Assembly (NCBI GenBank): GCA_026394745.1
Contig: JAPKXP010000102.1
Span: forward strand, 1-5,205
Source: Candidatus Altarchaeota archaeon
GTDB taxonomy: Archaea; Altiarchaeota; Altiarchaeia; IMC4; SCGC-AAA252-I15
Length of the DNA stretch: 5,205 bases
Direction of reading: 5' to 3'
How positions within the stretch are numbered: the first letter of the stretch is position 1; each line of letters opens with the position of its first letter. This document shows, piece after piece, positions 5,035 through 5,205 of the stretch. The notes under the pieces are model-generated. The model did no database searches. It had not been told where the DNA came from and saw nothing but the letters and a program-made list of their open reading frames with translations. A program made the translations under genes and the position numbers.

Positions 5035-5178
5035 CGAACCTTTTTTCTTTCTTGCGAAGAAAGAAAAAACGTTCACGAAAAAAGAAAGAAACTGGAGCGC
5101 TGAGCCCTGCCATGCAGGGCGGTGAAGAACAAAAAGCCGGTCATAGGCTCTAAAATGCCTAGACAAACGTTCGAAGTG
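5035..5178 (+). ncRNA. tRNA-Trp intron acting as a box C/D 2'-O-methylation guide
   Basis: CTGGAGC (5092-5098) is exactly complementary to GCTCCAG (5028-5034), the anticodon loop of the same tRNA. One base later comes CTGA (5100-5103), a perfect box D/D'. Counting five bases upstream of CTGA gives G5095, which pairs with C5031, the wobble base C34. By the box D plus five rule this predicts 2'-O-methyl-C34. CTGA is followed by a 7-bp hairpin (GCCCTGC, loop CAT, GCAGGGC, 5104-5120) and then GTGAAGA (5122-5128), one base off the RTGATGA box C consensus, so CTGA-stem-GTGAAGA can form the D'/C' kink-turn. In Haloferax volcanii the tRNA-Trp intron is a known guide for C34 and U39. A second complete C/D pair and a convincing guide for position 39 are not found, so this may be a half-guide form. 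Another hairpin (TAGGC/GCCTA, 5144-5161) follows. Confidence 0.75.
5041..5069. repeat. Perfect 13-bp T-rich/A-rich hairpin within the intron
   Basis: The T-rich arm (5041-5053, starting with six T) pairs with 5057-5069 without mismatch around loop GCG. After a C-C mismatch, GAAC (5036-5039) and GTTC (5071-5074) add four pairs. A second A-rich tract (5078-5091) partly repeats the right arm and could replace it. The T6 run resembles an archaeal transcription stop inside a tRNA precursor. Confidence 0.7.
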
Positions 5179-5205
5179 ACCGACCGATGGGGGTTCAAAT
5201 CCCCC

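Larger units (their letters stand above)
4997..5205 (+). tRNA. tRNA-Trp (CCA anticodon), intron-containing, 3' truncated
   Basis: The 5' exon is 4997-5034 and the visible 3' exon 5179-5205. The acceptor 5' strand is GGGGCTG; the D arm (5006-5022) has A14, G18, G19 and A21. The anticodon stem GTCGG (5024-5028) pairs with CCGAC (5180-5184), enclosing the seven-base loop CTCCAGA once spliced, with anticodon CCA at 5031-5033. The variable loop has four bases. The T stem GGGGG/CCCCC encloses TTCAAAT (5194-5200). The window ends at position 65, so the 3' acceptor strand (expected CAGCCCC), discriminator base and any encoded CCA are missing. The 144-nt intron lies between positions 37 and 38, the usual archaeal site. 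It is cut by the splicing endonuclease at a bulge-helix-bulge: central helix CTCC (5029-5032) with GAAG (5173-5176, one C-A mismatch), bulges AG^C and TG^A, and intron helix GAAC (5036-5039) with GTTC (5169-5172). Confidence 0.93.

Noticed and set aside
5054..5060. GCGAAGA as the missing upstream box C of the intron guide
   Set aside because: It resembles GTGAAGA at 5122 but lies at the tip of a perfect 13-bp hairpin and almost 40 bases from the guide's CTGA, too far for a normal C-to-D' spacing.
4927..5166. Leftward 79-codon open frame over the tRNA region
   Set aside because: It covers the tRNA-Trp exons and intron and has no recognisable domain; it is open by chance.
1..5205. CRISPR arrays, transposases or integration sites
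   Set aside because: No regularly spaced repeats and no transposase or integrase frame were seen; the tRNA's 3' end, where an attachment site could lie, is outside the window.

Overview
The window looks archaeal. Three things show this: a tRNA-Trp gene interrupted after position 37 by an intron bounded by a bulge-helix-bulge fold; archaeal TATA boxes (box A) placed so that two genes would have leaderless mRNAs; and a GGTGAT ribosome binding site before enolase. Short intergenic gaps and lineage-restricted small proteins would suit a small-genome archaeon such as a DPANN member, but this placement is an inference and no gene here proves it.

Left part (1-3401). The 3' end of a rightward gene with a very basic C-terminal tail meets, tail to tail, a leftward two-gene unit: enolase (2157-3401), then a large membrane GT-C-type glycosyltransferase-like protein (109-2148) starting 8 bases after the enolase stop. 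An 8-bp hairpin covers both convergent stop codons. The enolase keeps its catalytic residues but lacks about 15 residues between barrel strands 6 and 7.

Middle (3402-4348). Back-to-back promoter elements lie upstream of enolase. The rightward one points at a likely small structured RNA (about 3487-3591) with a 7-bp closing stem, an ACA trinucleotide just after it and a hairpin-plus-T6 end. Next come an unrecognised 221-residue soluble protein (leftward) and a 112-bp divergent promoter region with two inverted repeats, one of which encloses the TATA box of the following gene.

Right part (4349-5205). A small six-helix membrane protein resembles an A24 (type IV prepilin/preflagellin) peptidase with a degraded GxGD motif. 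After it come two overlapping, mutually exclusive hairpins, the second containing the TATA box of tRNA-Trp(CCA). The tRNA runs off the right edge at position 65 of the T stem. Its 144-nt intron carries a guide next to a CTGA box whose pairing with the anticodon loop puts wobble base C34 exactly at the methylation position of box C/D guide RNAs. It therefore appears to be a guide RNA for its own tRNA, like the one known from Haloferax tRNA-Trp, in a different and partly reduced form. This is the most interesting element of the window.
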